NCBI RefSeq assembly: GCF_008802355.1
Contig: NZ_VZRA01000001.1
Span: 1,568,571 to 1,632,570, forward strand
Length of the DNA: 64,000 nt
Reading direction: 5' to 3'
Origin: Oryzomonas sagensis
GTDB taxonomy: Bacteria > Desulfobacterota > Desulfuromonadia > Geobacterales > Pseudopelobacteraceae
Shown here: piece by piece, positions 1-9,610 of the stretch
How the letters are laid out: each line of letters begins with the position of its first letter
Position numbering within the stretch: position 1 is the stretch's first letter
The notes under the pieces: generated by a model
Told to the model about the DNA's origin: nothing
Database searches by the model: none
What the model saw: the letters and a program-made list of their open reading frames with translations, nothing else
Translations under genes and position numbers: made by a program

Positions 1-874
1 GCTCGACGCCGGCGAGGAATTGCACCACATTGGTCTCGTCGAGCAGACAGCTGTTGCCGCCCTGGTCATTCAGCTCTTTATCGACGATACCCCGCCCGAC
101 CCTGCCGACCGATTCGACGACAATGGCCTTTACCCGATCTTCCAGTTCCTCGAGTTTCCCGGCAATGTTCTTTCTCTCCCGCTCTTCGCGCGCCGTATTG
201 ATTTTATTGATCTCGGATTGCTGAAGCGCAACGGCGGTTTCCCAGATGTTCTGTATGTTGATTATCTCCAGCAGGTTCAACCCCATCAGGTGCTCAACCC
301 CCTGAGTCGTAAAAAGGTCGATCTTGGCGCCGGGCAGCCCGGCGATCTTCTGGGATTCGCTGGATGATGTCTCGATATCCTGGGAACCGTCATGGAAAAA
401 TCCCAGGGGAGCGCCGTCCTTGTAGAAGATTATGGTTGAACGCTCATCGGTGTAAATCCGCAGGCAGCCACTCATCCTGTCGGAACCGATTTTTTCCAGA
501 AGGGCCTTGATGTCGACCAGTTTCAGTTCCTGTGCCTTGTAGAGAATCTCGCCCTGGAGCAGGGCATGGATACATCTGGTGAGGTCTTTGGAAAGCTTGT
601 AGACGTTGAGGGTGCCGCCGCTGGTGCCGACCATCAGGTGGCACAGGGCCGTCAAGGCCTCAAGGCCGGTTTGCCGGCTGCCGTTTTCTTCTTCGTGCAG
701 CGCACTGACTACTTTACCTGCCTCAAACACCAGGATGACAGTCGATTTCTGAAAAACAAAGCTGGCATATCCGGTGAAAGTGCCGGTGCTCAGCTTTGCC
801 AGGATTTCCGGCAGCTTCAGCGTGCCGACTGCCAGATTCTCAAAAAGAGGGTTGCCTTTCGGAAGAAGGAACAT
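1..874 (-). CDS. Uncharacterised protein, possibly DUF4388-like, C terminus cut by window edge
   Basis: The frame is open from an ATG at 872-874 to the left edge (291 codons, no stop inside the window). An AGGAGA ribosome site precedes the ATG and a good promoter lies at 928-956. The protein has no signal peptide or membrane helix. Residues 1-105 and about 115-205 look like two related alpha/beta modules, each opening with a leucine-rich segment and a beta hairpin of the kind seen in DUF4388 modules of delta-proteobacterial signalling proteins. Residues about 215-270 are rich in Glu, Lys and Arg and probably helical. The family assignment is from pattern only and is weak. The gene is read away from kdp, beyond the kdpC terminator, so it is probably not part of the kdp unit. 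Confidence 0.75.
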   Translation of the reverse strand, partial: MFLLPKGNPLFENLAVGTLKLPEILAKLSTGTFTGYASFVFQKSTVILVFEAGKVVSALHEEENGSRQTGLEALTALCHLMVGTSGGTLNVYKLSKDLTRCIHALLQGEILYKAQELKLVDIKALLEKIGSDRMSGCLRIYTDERSTIIFYKDGAPLGFFHDGSQDIETSSSESQKIAGLPGAKIDLFTTQGVEHLMGLNLLEIINIQNIWETAVALQQSEINKINTAREERERKNIAGKLEELEDRVKAIVVESVGRVGRGIVDKELNDQGGNSCLLDETNVVQFLAGVE

Positions 875-927
875 AACTATCTCCTAGAGTAGAAATCATC
901 ATAACAGCAGCCGGCTAATGTTTCATA

Positions 928-956
928 TTTGTATACCTGTTCAAAAATCATGTCAA
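928..956 (-). promoter_or_regulatory. Sigma-70 promoter for the left-edge gene
   Basis: On the minus strand TTGACA (951-956) and TACAAA (928-933) are 17 bp apart, followed by a leader of about 45 bases. Just upstream of the -35 a 9-bp direct repeat, AACTTAATT, occurs twice (read on the plus strand at 979-987 and 994-1002) with a 15-bp period. That could be a regulator site. Confidence 0.6.
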
Positions 957-1024
957 ACAATTATGCTTATTTATACATAACTTAATTGCCATTAACTTAA
1001 TTTTAGCAATCACTTTTCACTCCC

Positions 1025-1063
1025 CAAAAAACAGACAGGGCCTCTCGATGTGGGAGGCCCTGT
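1025..1063 (-). terminator. Rho-independent terminator after kdpC
   Basis: A perfect 10-bp stem (1035-1044 with 1054-1063) and 9-base loop are followed on the minus strand by a T-rich run at 1025-1031. It lies about 50 bases beyond the kdpC stop codon and would end the kdp transcript. Confidence 0.85.
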
Positions 1064-1109
1064 GACCAAAGGGTATGTGCGGTTCCGATACGATGTGGCC
1101 GCTTCTGGT

Positions 1110-1679
1110 CTACGGCTTCAGCCTGTCCAGCGCCAGATTCAGCATGAGCACATTCACCCGGGGTTCCCCCAAAAAGCCCATTTGGCGGCCTTCGACACTC
1201 CGGGACAGGAGCGCGGCCACCGCTCCCTCGTCCAAGCGGCGGGCCGTGGCGATTCGGGGAATCTGGAGCCGCGCGGCGGCCGGCGTAATGTGGGGATCGA
1301 GCCCGCTGGCCGAAGCCAGCGCCAAGTCGGCGGGAATCGGGCCGGTCACCCCCGTCGTGCGCAACGACGCCACCCGGTCCCCGACCGTTTTGATGAAGTC
1401 GGGGTTGGTCGGCCCGGCATTGGAACCGCCCGATGCCATGGGGTTGTAAGCGAAATCGGTGGTGGCCGAAGGACGCGGCCAGAAGTACTGCGGAGCGGAG
1501 AAGGGCTGCCCGATCAGGGCGGAGCCGGCCTCCTTGCCGTCTGCGCCGGTTATGAAGCTCCCCGCGGCCTGCCGGGGGAAGACGGCAGAGGCAACTCCGG
1601 TAACGACGGCCGGATAGGCGCCGCCGCAGATGATGGTGAATACGAGGAACATAAGGATTGCCGAGCGCAGGTCGTTCAT
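1110..1679 (-). CDS. kdpC: Potassium-transporting ATPase subunit C
   Basis: KdpC is the single-span subunit of the KdpFABC high-affinity K+ pump and is thought to help couple the KdpB motor to the KdpA channel. The 189-residue length is normal. One hydrophobic segment at about residues 8-28 is followed by a periplasmic domain with the family segments FWPRPSAT and GSNAGPTNPDF. The start is the only sensible ATG after kdpB, 24 bases downstream of the kdpB stop. It is the last gene of kdpABC and is followed by a strong terminator. No kdpDE sensor and regulator genes follow it in this window. Confidence 0.96.
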   Translation of the reverse strand: MNDLRSAILMFLVFTIICGGAYPAVVTGVASAVFPRQAAGSFITGADGKEAGSALIGQPFSAPQYFWPRPSATTDFAYNPMASGGSNAGPTNPDFIKTVGDRVASLRTTGVTGPIPADLALASASGLDPHITPAAARLQIPRIATARRLDEGAVAALLSRSVEGRQMGFLGEPRVNVLMLNLALDRLKP

Positions 1680-1703
1680 GTCGTTCTCTCCTGTGAGTAA
1701 GTG

Positions 1704-3773
1704 TTACGCCAACAGCCCCACCACCAGATCGATGGCCTTGATGCCGACAAAGGGGGCAATGATGCCTCCAACCCCATAGATGAGCAGGTTATGGATCAGG
1801 AGCCTTTCGGCGGGCATGGGGCGGAACCTGGTTCCCTTCAGGGCCAGCGGCACCAGCATCGGGATGATGATGGCGTTGAAGATCACCGCCGACAGGATGG
1901 CGCTGTAGGGGCTGGCCAGATGCATCACGTTGAGCACCCCCAGTTGGGGATAGATGGAGAGCAGCGCCGCCGGGATGATGGCGAAGTATTTGGCGATGTC
2001 GTTGGAGATGCTGAAGGTGGTCAGGTTGCCGCGGGTCATGAGGATCTGTTTGCCCACCTCGACGATGTCCAGCAATTTCGTGGGGTTGCTGTCCAGGTCG
2101 ATGATGTTGGCCGCCTCACGGGCCGGTTGGGTCCCGGTGTTCATGGCCACGGCCACGTCGGCCTGGGCCAGCGCCGGGGCGTCGTTGGTGCCGTCGCCGG
2201 TCATGGCTACCATGAACCCCTGCTCCTGATACTCCCGGATCAGCCGCAGTTTGTCCTCGGGCTTGGCCTGGGCCAGGAAATCGTCCACCTGGGCCTCGGC
2301 GGCAATGGCGGCGGCGGTGAGCGGATTGTCGCCGGTGATCATGACGGTCTTGATCCCCATGCTGCGCAGTTGCAGGAAGCGCTCCTGGATGCCTCCCTTG
2401 ACGATGTCTTTCAGGTTGACCACGCCGAAGATCTCCTCATTGCGGCTGACCACCAGCGGGGTCGCGCCGCCGCGGGCGATCCGGTCCACGGTCTCGCCCA
2501 GGTCGCCGGGCACGGACGTGGCTCCCAGGCTTCTGACGAAAGCCACCGCCGAGTCGGCGGCGCCCTTGCGGTACTGTATGCCGTCGGCGTTGATCCCCGA
2601 AAGGCGGGTGTCGGCGCTGAAAACGATGGCCTCGGACCCTGCGGGCGGCGCATCCCTGGTGAAACCGTACTTTTGCCGGACAAGGGCCACGATGCTGCGC
2701 CCTTCCGGGGTCTCGTCGCTCAGCGATGCCATGAGCGCCGCCTCGGCCACCTCCTGCTCGCTGTGGCCCCCCAGTGGGACACAGGCCACCGCCTCCCGGT
2801 TGCCGAGGGTGATGGTGCCGGTCTTGTCCAGGAGCAGCACATTTACGTCGCCGGCCGCCTCGATGGCCCGCCCCGACAGGGCGATGACATTTTTCTGGAA
2901 GAGGCGGTCCATGCCGGCGATGCCGATGGCCGGCAGGAGCGCCGCGATGGTGGTAGGGGCCAGGCAGACGAAGAGCGCCACCAGGATGGTCAGCGAAACC
3001 GGCGTTCCGTGGCCGGCCGCCTTGACGCTGTAGATGGAGAGCGGGCTCATGTTGGCGCAGACCAGCAGGAACACCAGGGTCAAGGCGATCAGCAAGACCT
3101 CCAGGGCAATCTCGTTGGGGGTCTTGCGCCGCTTTGCGCCCTCGATCAGGCAGATCATGCGGTCCAGGAAGGTTTCGCCCGGATTGGCGGTGATCCGCAC
3201 GATGATGGCGTTGGCGATGACCGTGGTGCCGCCGGTGACGGCGCTGCGGTCGCCGCCCGACTCCCGGATCACCGGGGCGGATTCGCCGGTGACGGCCGAT
3301 TCGTTCACCAGCGCTGCGCCGGCCACCACGTCGCCATCGCCGGCGATCATGTCGTTCGCCTCCACCAGGATGTAATCACCCTTGCGGAGTTGGCTGGCGG
3401 CCACGGCCGTCGAGGTGCCGCCGAATTCGGGCCCGGCAAGGAGCTTGGCCGTTATGTCGGTCCGCGCCTTGCGCAGGGAGGCGGCCCGCGCCTTGCCGCG
3501 CCCTTCGGCCAGGGCCTCGGCATAGGTCGAGAAGATCACCGTCAACCAGAGCCACACCGACACGGCGCCGGTGAACCAGGCCGGTTCCCTGTTGCTGCCG
3601 GTGAGCGACATGACAAAGGTGATCAGGGTTATGGCGCTGGCGATCTCCACGCAGAGCATGACCGGATTGCGCCACAGGGAGCGGGGATCGAGTTTTTTCA
3701 GGGAGTCGGCCAGGGCTCCCCCTATGAGTTCTCTATCGAAAGCCGATTGGGGTTGTTGTGTGTGCTTCGCCAT
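1704..3773 (-). CDS. kdpB: Potassium-transporting P-type ATPase subunit B
   Basis: KdpB is the catalytic inner-membrane P-type ATPase of the Kdp complex. The 689-residue length is typical. Visible motifs are the actuator TGES (162-165), the phosphorylation motif DKTGT with Asp316, the transmembrane helix 4 motif APTT in a hydrophobic span, and the hinge [12 protein letters not shown]. About seven membrane spans can be placed. The ATG follows a GGAGG site that overlaps the kdpA stop, with only 7 bases between the genes, so translational coupling is likely. No catalytic residue is missing. Long open frames on the opposite strand here are shadows of its GC-rich codons. Confidence 0.97.
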   Translation of the reverse strand: MAKHTQQPQSAFDRELIGGALADSLKKLDPRSLWRNPVMLCVEIASAITLITFVMSLTGSNREPAWFTGAVSVWLWLTVIFSTYAEALAEGRGKARAASLRKARTDITAKLLAGPEFGGTSTAVAASQLRKGDYILVEANDMIAGDGDVVAGAALVNESAVTGESAPVIRESGGDRSAVTGGTTVIANAIIVRITANPGETFLDRMICLIEGAKRRKTPNEIALEVLLIALTLVFLLVCANMSPLSIYSVKAAGHGTPVSLTILVALFVCLAPTTIAALLPAIGIAGMDRLFQKNVIALSGRAIEAAGDVNVLLLDKTGTITLGNREAVACVPLGGHSEQEVAEAALMASLSDETPEGRSIVALVRQKYGFTRDAPPAGSEAIVFSADTRLSGINADGIQYRKGAADSAVAFVRSLGATSVPGDLGETVDRIARGGATPLVVSRNEEIFGVVNLKDIVKGGIQERFLQLRSMGIKTVMITGDNPLTAAAIAAEAQVDDFLAQAKPEDKLRLIREYQEQGFMVAMTGDGTNDAPALAQADVAVAMNTGTQPAREAANIIDLDSNPTKLLDIVEVGKQILMTRGNLTTFSISNDIAKYFAIIPAALLSIYPQLGVLNVMHLASPYSAILSAVIFNAIIIPMLVPLALKGTRFRPMPAERLLIHNLLIYGVGGIIAPFVGIKAIDLVVGLLA

Positions 3774-3780
3774 GGCCTCG

Positions 3781-5562
3781 TTACCTCCCCGGCATGGTCA
3801 GATGTTCGACGATGGGCCCCATGGCCAGGGCCGGAAAGAAGGTCAACGCCCCCACAATCAGGATGACCAGCGACAGCCAGAGGGCGAAGGGCACCTTGTC
3901 GGTCGGCAGGGTGCCCAGGCTGGGAGGGATATACTTCTTCTCCGCCAGGGAGCCGGCCATGGCCAGCACGGCGATGGCCGGGACGTAGCGTCCCGCAATC
4001 ATGGCCAGGGAGCCGGCCAGGTTGTAGAAATTGACGTTGGCGTTCAGCCCGGCAAATGCGCTGCCGTTGTTGTTGGCCATGGAGGCAAAGGCATAGATCA
4101 CCTCGGAGAGGCCGTGGGCGCCGGGGTTGGCCATGGAGGCCACGGCCGCCGGGACGAGGAAAGCGATGCCCGAGAGGACGAGGACCATGATCCCGGCCGT
4201 CAGGATAGTGATGATCGACATCCACATCTCCCGCACTTCGATCTTCTTGCCCAGATATTCGGGCGTCCGGCCGATCATCAAGCCGGACACGAAGACCGCA
4301 ATGACGGCAAAGGCCAGCATGGTGTAGAGTCCGGAACCGACCCCGCCAAAGACGATCTCGCCCAAGAGGATCAGGCCCAGGGGCACCATGCCCCCCATGG
4401 GGGTGAGGGAGTCGTGCATGGCCGCGACGGCGCCGCAGGAGGTGCCGGTGGCGGCCACCTCGAACAGGCTGGTGCCCGCCAGGCCGAAGCGCACCTCCTT
4501 GCCCTCAAGGTTGGCCCCCTGGACGCCGAGGTTTGCCACGAGCGGGTTCCCGCTGCTCTCCACGCCCTGCAGGACCCCGAAGGAGATGATCAGGAGCGCC
4601 AGCATCACCCCCAGGAGCGTCCACCCTTGTCGGGTATTGCCCACCATGACGCCGAAGGTGTAGGTGAGGGCGCCGGGGATCAGCAGGATCAGGAGGATCT
4701 CCACGTAATGGGAGAGGGGGGTCGGATTTTCAAAGGGGTGGGCCGAGTTGGCGTTGAAGAAACCGCCGCCGTTGGTCCCCAACTCCTTGATGACCTCCTG
4801 GGAGGCCACCGGTCCCATGGGGATGGTGACCTCCTTCGCCGTTACGCTCTCGGTGACCGTATTGCCCTTGGCATCCTTGAGCGGGTTTCCCTTGTCGTCC
4901 AGCTTTGGCTTGTCGTAGGTCACCGCCTGTAGGAGCGGTACGGTCCGGTAGGCGGAGAAGTTCTGGATCACCCCCTGGGAGACCAGGAAGATGGCGCCGA
5001 GCAGCGACAAGGGGAGCAGGATGTAGAGGGTGCCGCGAGTCATATCGACCCAGAAGTTGCCCAGCAAGGAGGTCCTGCGCCGGGCAAAGCCGCGGATCAG
5101 GGCGATCACGACGGCCATGCCGGTGGCGGCGGAGACGAAGTTGTGCACCGTCAGCCCGACCATCTGGGTAAAGTAGCTGGCTGCCGACTCGCCGCTGTAG
5201 GCCTGCCAGTTGGTGTTGGTGACGAAGCTTACGGCGGTGTTGAGCGCCAACTGCCAGGTAAAGGCGGGGAATTTCTGCGGGTTGAGGGGCAGCAGCTGCT
5301 GCGTCAGCAGCATGACGAAGAGCGCCGCGAAGAGTACCAGGTTGAAGAGGACCATGGCCCCGGCGTAGCGCCGCCAATCCATCTCCTCGTCCTTCTTTAC
5401 CCCGCAGATGCGGTACAGCAGGTTTTCGCAGGGAGCGAGGAGGGGCGACAGGAAGGTTCGCTCCCCTTGGTAAACGTGTGCCATGAAACTGCCCAGGGGC
5501 TTGATGAGCGCCAGGAGGACGATAAAGAAGCAGATGATTTGCAGCCAATCATAGGATTTCAT
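3781..5562 (-). CDS. kdpA: Potassium-transporting ATPase subunit A (K+ channel-like)
   Basis: KdpA is the K+-selective, channel-like membrane subunit that takes up K+ at low external concentration. The 593-residue protein has about ten hydrophobic spans and four pore-loop filter regions, seen as [11 protein letters not shown] (115-125), [12 protein letters not shown] (about 261-272), a [13 protein letters not shown] segment and a [11 protein letters not shown] segment. The start chosen (ATG at 5560-5562) has a GGAGA site 9 bases upstream and begins MKSYDWLQ as in other KdpA proteins. A 58-residue upstream extension of the frame is Arg/Ser-rich and not family-like. I see no kdpF-like small hydrophobic frame just upstream. 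Confidence 0.96.
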   Translation of the reverse strand: MKSYDWLQIICFFIVLLALIKPLGSFMAHVYQGERTFLSPLLAPCENLLYRICGVKKDEEMDWRRYAGAMVLFNLVLFAALFVMLLTQQLLPLNPQKFPAFTWQLALNTAVSFVTNTNWQAYSGESAASYFTQMVGLTVHNFVSAATGMAVVIALIRGFARRRTSLLGNFWVDMTRGTLYILLPLSLLGAIFLVSQGVIQNFSAYRTVPLLQAVTYDKPKLDDKGNPLKDAKGNTVTESVTAKEVTIPMGPVASQEVIKELGTNGGGFFNANSAHPFENPTPLSHYVEILLILLIPGALTYTFGVMVGNTRQGWTLLGVMLALLIISFGVLQGVESSGNPLVANLGVQGANLEGKEVRFGLAGTSLFEVAATGTSCGAVAAMHDSLTPMGGMVPLGLILLGEIVFGGVGSGLYTMLAFAVIAVFVSGLMIGRTPEYLGKKIEVREMWMSIITILTAGIMVLVLSGIAFLVPAAVASMANPGAHGLSEVIYAFASMANNNGSAFAGLNANVNFYNLAGSLAMIAGRYVPAIAVLAMAGSLAEKKYIPPSLGTLPTDKVPFALWLSLVILIVGALTFFPALAMGPIVEHLTMPGR

Positions 5563-5889
5563 GACGGTTTCTCCGCTGTGTGAGTATCGGGCTGTGCGAC
5601 TGTCACGTTTTGTGGAAAGTGTACCATGTATCCGGCTCCTTTTCTGGCGGGCCACCTTGGGCGTGCTGTATCCTTCACCGTTACGATAGGACGTAACGGG
5701 TAAAGAGGGTGTGAAAATGCGGGGGGAAAGCGTCAAGAAAAGGTCAATGCCACTGATGGGGACGTTAACGGTATGTACCGGCAGGGAGTTGCATAAATAG
5801 TGGGGGACGAAATAGAAAGAGGGTCGGCACCGACGTGCTAACCCTCTCTCAAGGTTGGGGTATGGGCCATCGGGCCGGCTCTCCGCCCG
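5563..5889. other. Intergenic region between larE and kdpA
   Basis: This 327-base gap holds the probable larE terminator (5811-5847) and the region from which kdpABC must be transcribed. I see no convincing sigma-70 -35/-10 pair and no small gene. A KdpE-type or other activator-dependent promoter would fit but cannot be shown by eye. Confidence 0.5.
5811..5847 (-). terminator. Probable terminator after larE
   Basis: AGAGGGT (5818-5824) pairs with ACCCTCT (5841-5847), with an inner GCAC/GTGC pairing. On the minus strand a moderately T-rich stretch follows. It lies 43 bases beyond the larE stop. The T tract is imperfect. Confidence 0.55.
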
Positions 5890-6708
5890 TCACGGAGCCC
5901 CGGCGATCCCCTCGTTCATGGACCCGGTGCGGTACCCCTGAAGATCAACTGCGACATAGGTGAAACCCGCCGCCCTGACACGACGGCCGACCTCGTCCCG
6001 CAACGGCCCGACCGCTTGGGCAAACTCCTCCTGCCCCAGCTCGACCCGCGCCACGCTGTCGTGGTAGCGGACGCGCAGGACGCGGAACCCCAGTTCCCGG
6101 AGGGATTCCTCGGCCTGCCCTACCTTGCGGACCCGCTCCGCGGTGATGGCGGTGCCGTAGGGAAAGCGGCTGGAGAGGCAGGCAAAGGCCGGCTTGTCCC
6201 AGGTGGGAAGGTCCATGGCTTGGGAGAGTTGGCGGATATCCTCCTTGGTGAATCCCGCCTCCTCCAGGGGGCTGCGCACTCCGATCTCCGCCGCTGCCTG
6301 GCGGCCGGGACGGTGATCGCCCCGGTCATCCACGTTGGTGCCGTCCAGCACATGGGGGAGTCCCTCCTGGTCGGCGATGGCGCGCAGCTTGCCGAACAGT
6401 TCGTGCTTGCAGTAGTAGCAACGGTTGGGCGGGTTGTCCTGGAACTCGGGGATATCCAGCTCCTCGGACACGACCAGCCGGTGACGGCCGCCGATACGCT
6501 TGGCCAGCGCCTCGGCTTCCCGCCGCTCCCGTTCGGGATAGGTCTCGGAGGTGGCGGTGACCGCCAGGGCGCGCGGCCCCAGCACTTCCGCCGCCAGTGC
6601 AAACAGGAGGGTGGAATCCACCCCGCCGGAGAAGCCGATCACGCACCCCCCCATTTCGGCGAGAATGGCCTTGAGTTCAGCGGTTTTGTTCAGTAGTGCC
6701 TGATCCAT
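5890..6708 (-). CDS. larE: ATP-dependent sacrificial sulfur transferase LarE family protein
   Basis: LarE is a PP-loop enzyme that adenylates and thiolates the pyridinium dicarboxylate precursor of the nickel-pincer cofactor. The 272-residue protein has the PP-loop SGGVDS (27-32) and family segments TSETYPERE and CLSSRFPYG. Cysteines at 97 and 100 (CYYC) and 177 (CLSSR) form a set of three. In some LarE proteins three cysteines hold a [4Fe-4S] cluster, while others sacrifice a single Cys, so the cluster-type enzyme is the likelier reading here. ATG 6708 was chosen because family similarity begins there; an in-frame ATG at 6780 is possible. It follows cysN by about 80 bases. No larA, larB or larC is in the window, so another sulfur acceptor is possible. 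Confidence 0.85.
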   Translation of the reverse strand: MDQALLNKTAELKAILAEMGGCVIGFSGGVDSTLLFALAAEVLGPRALAVTATSETYPERERREAEALAKRIGGRHRLVVSEELDIPEFQDNPPNRCYYCKHELFGKLRAIADQEGLPHVLDGTNVDDRGDHRPGRQAAAEIGVRSPLEEAGFTKEDIRQLSQAMDLPTWDKPAFACLSSRFPYGTAITAERVRKVGQAEESLRELGFRVLRVRYHDSVARVELGQEEFAQAVGPLRDEVGRRVRAAGFTYVAVDLQGYRTGSMNEGIAGAP

Positions 6709-6788
6709 GGGTGGTGCAAATCCTTTCAGACAAGCTTGATACTTCTTTGCAAATTTTACCGGAATCCGGCGGATACTCATAGCGAAAA

Positions 6789-8468
6789 CTAGAGGCCGGT
6801 ATCGGCTCCCCCATCCAGGGGCACCGTAATGGCCGGACCGCTGAAAAGGATCAGGTTTACCCGGTCGCCAGCCCGGCTGAAGGTGCACTGGAGGCTGTGC
6901 TCGTAGGCTAAAAGGGCCACCGGCGGGAGTTGCTCGGGGCTGCGCAGACGGAAGAGCACCCGGTTCCCCTGCGCCAGGGCGTCGAGAAAGGCCGGGCTAA
7001 CTGCGAATTCGATCTGCCCCGGTTCCTCCGTGAGATCCACCAGGTTCCCCTCGTCGCCGTTTATGAAATGGCTCCCCAGGTCGATCCGCCGGGTGGCGGC
7101 GTTACTTGCGGCCGTCGGTGCCGGGATACCCCCCGCCACCAATTCCTGGGGTTGCAGGATCTCAGGCGCCGCAGCGATAACCATCCCTGCCGCCACGGTG
7201 GCGTTGGTGTAGCGGTCGATAACGATAAAGTTGCCGGTTGCACGGTTCAGGCGGTAGGGATCGAAGGCCGCCGGGCGGTCCAGTTCCAGGAGCCCGACGC
7301 CGATCTCGTTGAGCCGGAGCGTCGGCGCCTGCTTCTGTTCCAGGGTATTGACATCCACCACGTGCCGCAGCGTCGTGACACGGCCGGGGATCACGGCGCA
7401 GGCGGTCTTGATCAGGTAGCTCTGCCCCGGATGCAACTGCTCGTCGTGGAGCCAGACCAGATGCGCCTCCAGGAAACGGGTCTGGAGCGGCGGGGCATCG
7501 GGAACGGACAAGGTGTCCCCCCGGCTGATATCGATCTCATCCGCCAGGGTCAGGGTCACCGCCTGACCGGCGGTCGCCTCGGGCAGGTCGCCATCCATGG
7601 TGACGATCCGGGCCACCCGGCTGGTGCGTCCCGACGAGGCGACCCGCACCTCGTCACCCGGACGAACGGTACCGGCGGCAATGGTGCCGCAGAAGCCGCG
7701 GAAATCCAGATTTGGGCGGTTCACCCACTGGACCGGCAGCCGGAAGGGCTTTTCCACGTTCTCGCCCTCAACCTGGACGGTTTCCAGGTAGTTCATCAGG
7801 GTAGGCCCCTGATACCAGGGGGTGTTGACGCTCGCTTCGATGATATTGTCCCCGTTCAGGGCGGAGATGGGGATGGCCGTTATGGAGTCGAAACCGAGCG
7901 GGGCGGCGAACTGCCGGTAGTCGCTCAGGATGGTAGCAAAACGCTGCTGGTCGAAATCGATCAGGTCCATCTTGTTCACCGCTAGGACGATATGGCGGAT
8001 ACCCACCAGGGAAACCAGGTAGCTGTGGCGCCGGGTCTGGGTAAGGAGGCCCTTGCGGGCATCCACCAGGATCACCGCCACCTGGGCGGTGGAGGCGCCG
8101 GTGACCATGTTGCGGGTATACTGCTCGTGGCCGGGGGTATCGGCGACGATGAACTTGCGCCGATCGGTGGAGAAGTACCGGTAGGCCACGTCAATGGTAA
8201 TCCCCTGTTCCCGCTCCGCCTGCAAACCGTCCAGCAGCAGGGCGTAGTCGATGGCGCCCCCCTGGGTGCCGACCTTTTTGCTGTCCACCTCCAGGGCCGC
8301 CAGCTGGTCCTCGAACACCATCTTGGAATCCCACAGGAGGCGCCCGATGAGGGTGCTCTTGCCGTCATCCACGCTGCCGCAGGTGATGAACCGCAGCAGG
8401 GATTTTTCTTCCTGGCTCTTGAGGTAGGCGAGGATATCTTTTTCGATCAACTCCGATTGGTGTGCCAT
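6789..8468 (-). CDS. cysN: Sulfate adenylyltransferase subunit 1 (GTPase)
   Basis: CysN is the GTPase that drives APS synthesis by CysD. Visible GTPase motifs are GSVDDGKST (31-39), DTPGH (110-114) and NKMD (165-168), followed by EF-Tu-like domains II and III to about residue 430. At 559 residues it is some 85 longer than a stand-alone CysN. The extra C-terminal part (about 440-559) has no P-loop, so it is not the APS kinase of CysNC fusions. It resembles a further beta-rich domain of unknown role. The ATG overlaps the cysD stop by one base (TAATG), so the two are coupled. Absence of APS kinase agrees with the APS-type CysH nearby. Confidence 0.95.
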   Translation of the reverse strand: MAHQSELIEKDILAYLKSQEEKSLLRFITCGSVDDGKSTLIGRLLWDSKMVFEDQLAALEVDSKKVGTQGGAIDYALLLDGLQAEREQGITIDVAYRYFSTDRRKFIVADTPGHEQYTRNMVTGASTAQVAVILVDARKGLLTQTRRHSYLVSLVGIRHIVLAVNKMDLIDFDQQRFATILSDYRQFAAPLGFDSITAIPISALNGDNIIEASVNTPWYQGPTLMNYLETVQVEGENVEKPFRLPVQWVNRPNLDFRGFCGTIAAGTVRPGDEVRVASSGRTSRVARIVTMDGDLPEATAGQAVTLTLADEIDISRGDTLSVPDAPPLQTRFLEAHLVWLHDEQLHPGQSYLIKTACAVIPGRVTTLRHVVDVNTLEQKQAPTLRLNEIGVGLLELDRPAAFDPYRLNRATGNFIVIDRYTNATVAAGMVIAAAPEILQPQELVAGGIPAPTAASNAATRRIDLGSHFINGDEGNLVDLTEEPGQIEFAVSPAFLDALAQGNRVLFRLRSPEQLPPVALLAYEHSLQCTFSRAGDRVNLILFSGPAITVPLDGGADTGL

Positions 8469-9373
8469 TAGAAATACCCCTCCTGTTTCTTCTTCTCCAT
8501 AGACCCGGCCTGGTCATGGTCGATCAGGCGACCCTGGCGTTCCGAGGTACGGGTGAGCAACATCTCCTGGATGATTGCCGGCAGGGTGTCGGCGGTCGAT
8601 TCCACGGCGCCGGTCAGGGGGTAGCATCCCAGGGTCCGGAAACGGACCGATTTGTGCTGCACGACTTCCCCCGGTTTGAGTTTCAAGCGGTCGTCATCCA
8701 CCATGATGAGCATGCCGTCCCGCTCCACCACCGGTCTGACGGCGGCATAGTAGAGCGGGACGATCGGAATCTGTTCCAGGTGGATGTACTGCCAGACGTC
8801 CAGTTCGGTCCAGTTGGAGATGGGAAAGACGCGGATGCTCTCGCCCGGTTTGACGCGGGTGTTGTACAGGTTCCACAACTCCGGGCGCTGATTCTTGGGG
8901 TCCCAGCGGTGGTTGGCGCTGCGGAAGGAAAAAATACGCTCCTTGGCCCGTGATTTTTCCTCATCCCGGCGGGCGCCGCCAAAGGCAGCGTCGAACTTGT
9001 AGCGGTCCAGCGCCTGCTTCAGTCCCTCGGTCTTCATGACGTCGGTGTAGAGCGCCGAGCCGTGGGTAAAGGGGGTGACACCCCTGCGGACCCCCTCCTC
9101 ATTCACATGTACGATCAATTCAAGGCCGCATTCGGCCGCCATGCGGTCCCGAAACGTGATCATATCGCGGAACTTCCACGTGGTGTCCACGTGCAGGAGG
9201 GGAAACGGCGGCGGTGCCGGGTAAAAGGCCTTGCGGGCCAGGTGCAGCATGACCGCGGAATCCTTGCCGATGGAATAGAGCATCACCGGGTTGCCGAATT
9301 CGGCGACGACCTCGCGGATGATGTGGATGCTTTCGGCTTCGAGCTGCTGTAAATGGGTCAAGTTTTTGCTCAT
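8468..9373 (-). CDS. cysD: Sulfate adenylyltransferase subunit 2
   Basis: CysD is the catalytic ATP sulfurylase subunit, making APS from ATP and sulfate in the cytoplasm. The 301-residue length is normal. The PP-loop motif SIGKDS is at 34-39, followed by [26 protein letters not shown] and [10 protein letters not shown] segments typical of the family. It is upstream of, and translationally coupled to, cysN. The 237-base gap from mnmA holds a dispersed GC-rich repeat, so cysDN may be separately transcribed. Confidence 0.96.
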   Translation of the reverse strand: MSKNLTHLQQLEAESIHIIREVVAEFGNPVMLYSIGKDSAVMLHLARKAFYPAPPPFPLLHVDTTWKFRDMITFRDRMAAECGLELIVHVNEEGVRRGVTPFTHGSALYTDVMKTEGLKQALDRYKFDAAFGGARRDEEKSRAKERIFSFRSANHRWDPKNQRPELWNLYNTRVKPGESIRVFPISNWTELDVWQYIHLEQIPIVPLYYAAVRPVVERDGMLIMVDDDRLKLKPGEVVQHKSVRFRTLGCYPLTGAVESTADTLPAIIQEMLLTRTSERQGRLIDHDQAGSMEKKKQEGYF

Positions 9374-9452
9374 AATTTCTCCTTAATGTCCAGCGGATGC
9401 GGATTTTGCGTTAGAGCCGTGTATGTCCCCGGGATTCCCTGTACGACGTACG

Positions 9453-9540
9453 CCCCTCATCCTATCCTTCTCCCAGGGGGAGAAGGGATACCGTTACCCT
9501 CTCCCTCCGGGAGAGGGTGGCCAAAGGCCGGGTGAGGGCC
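9453..9540. repeat. Dispersed GC-rich palindromic repeat
   Basis: Two nested hairpins, CCTTCTCCC/GGGAGAAGG type and CCCTCTCCC/GGGAGAGGG, lie next to each other and are bordered by CCCCTCATCC and GGTGAGGGCC. This is the look of the common short dispersed repeats of many proteobacterial chromosomes. It sits between mnmA and cysD and is not coding. Only one copy is visible in this window. Confidence 0.6.
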
Positions 9541-9610
9541 TCCGCGGGGTTCCTCGACAGCCTTGCCCTGACGAAAAATCCGCATCCGATAGGTTGAACC
9601 TTTTTTTGTT

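Noticed and set aside
1701..3866. Long plus-strand open frame antisense to kdpB
   Set aside because: It is His/Gly/Asp-rich, has no family pattern, and mirrors the GC-rich codons of kdpB, whose motifs are complete.
5563..5736. 58-residue upstream extension of kdpA
   Set aside because: It lacks a ribosome site, is Arg/Ser-rich and precedes the normal KdpA start.
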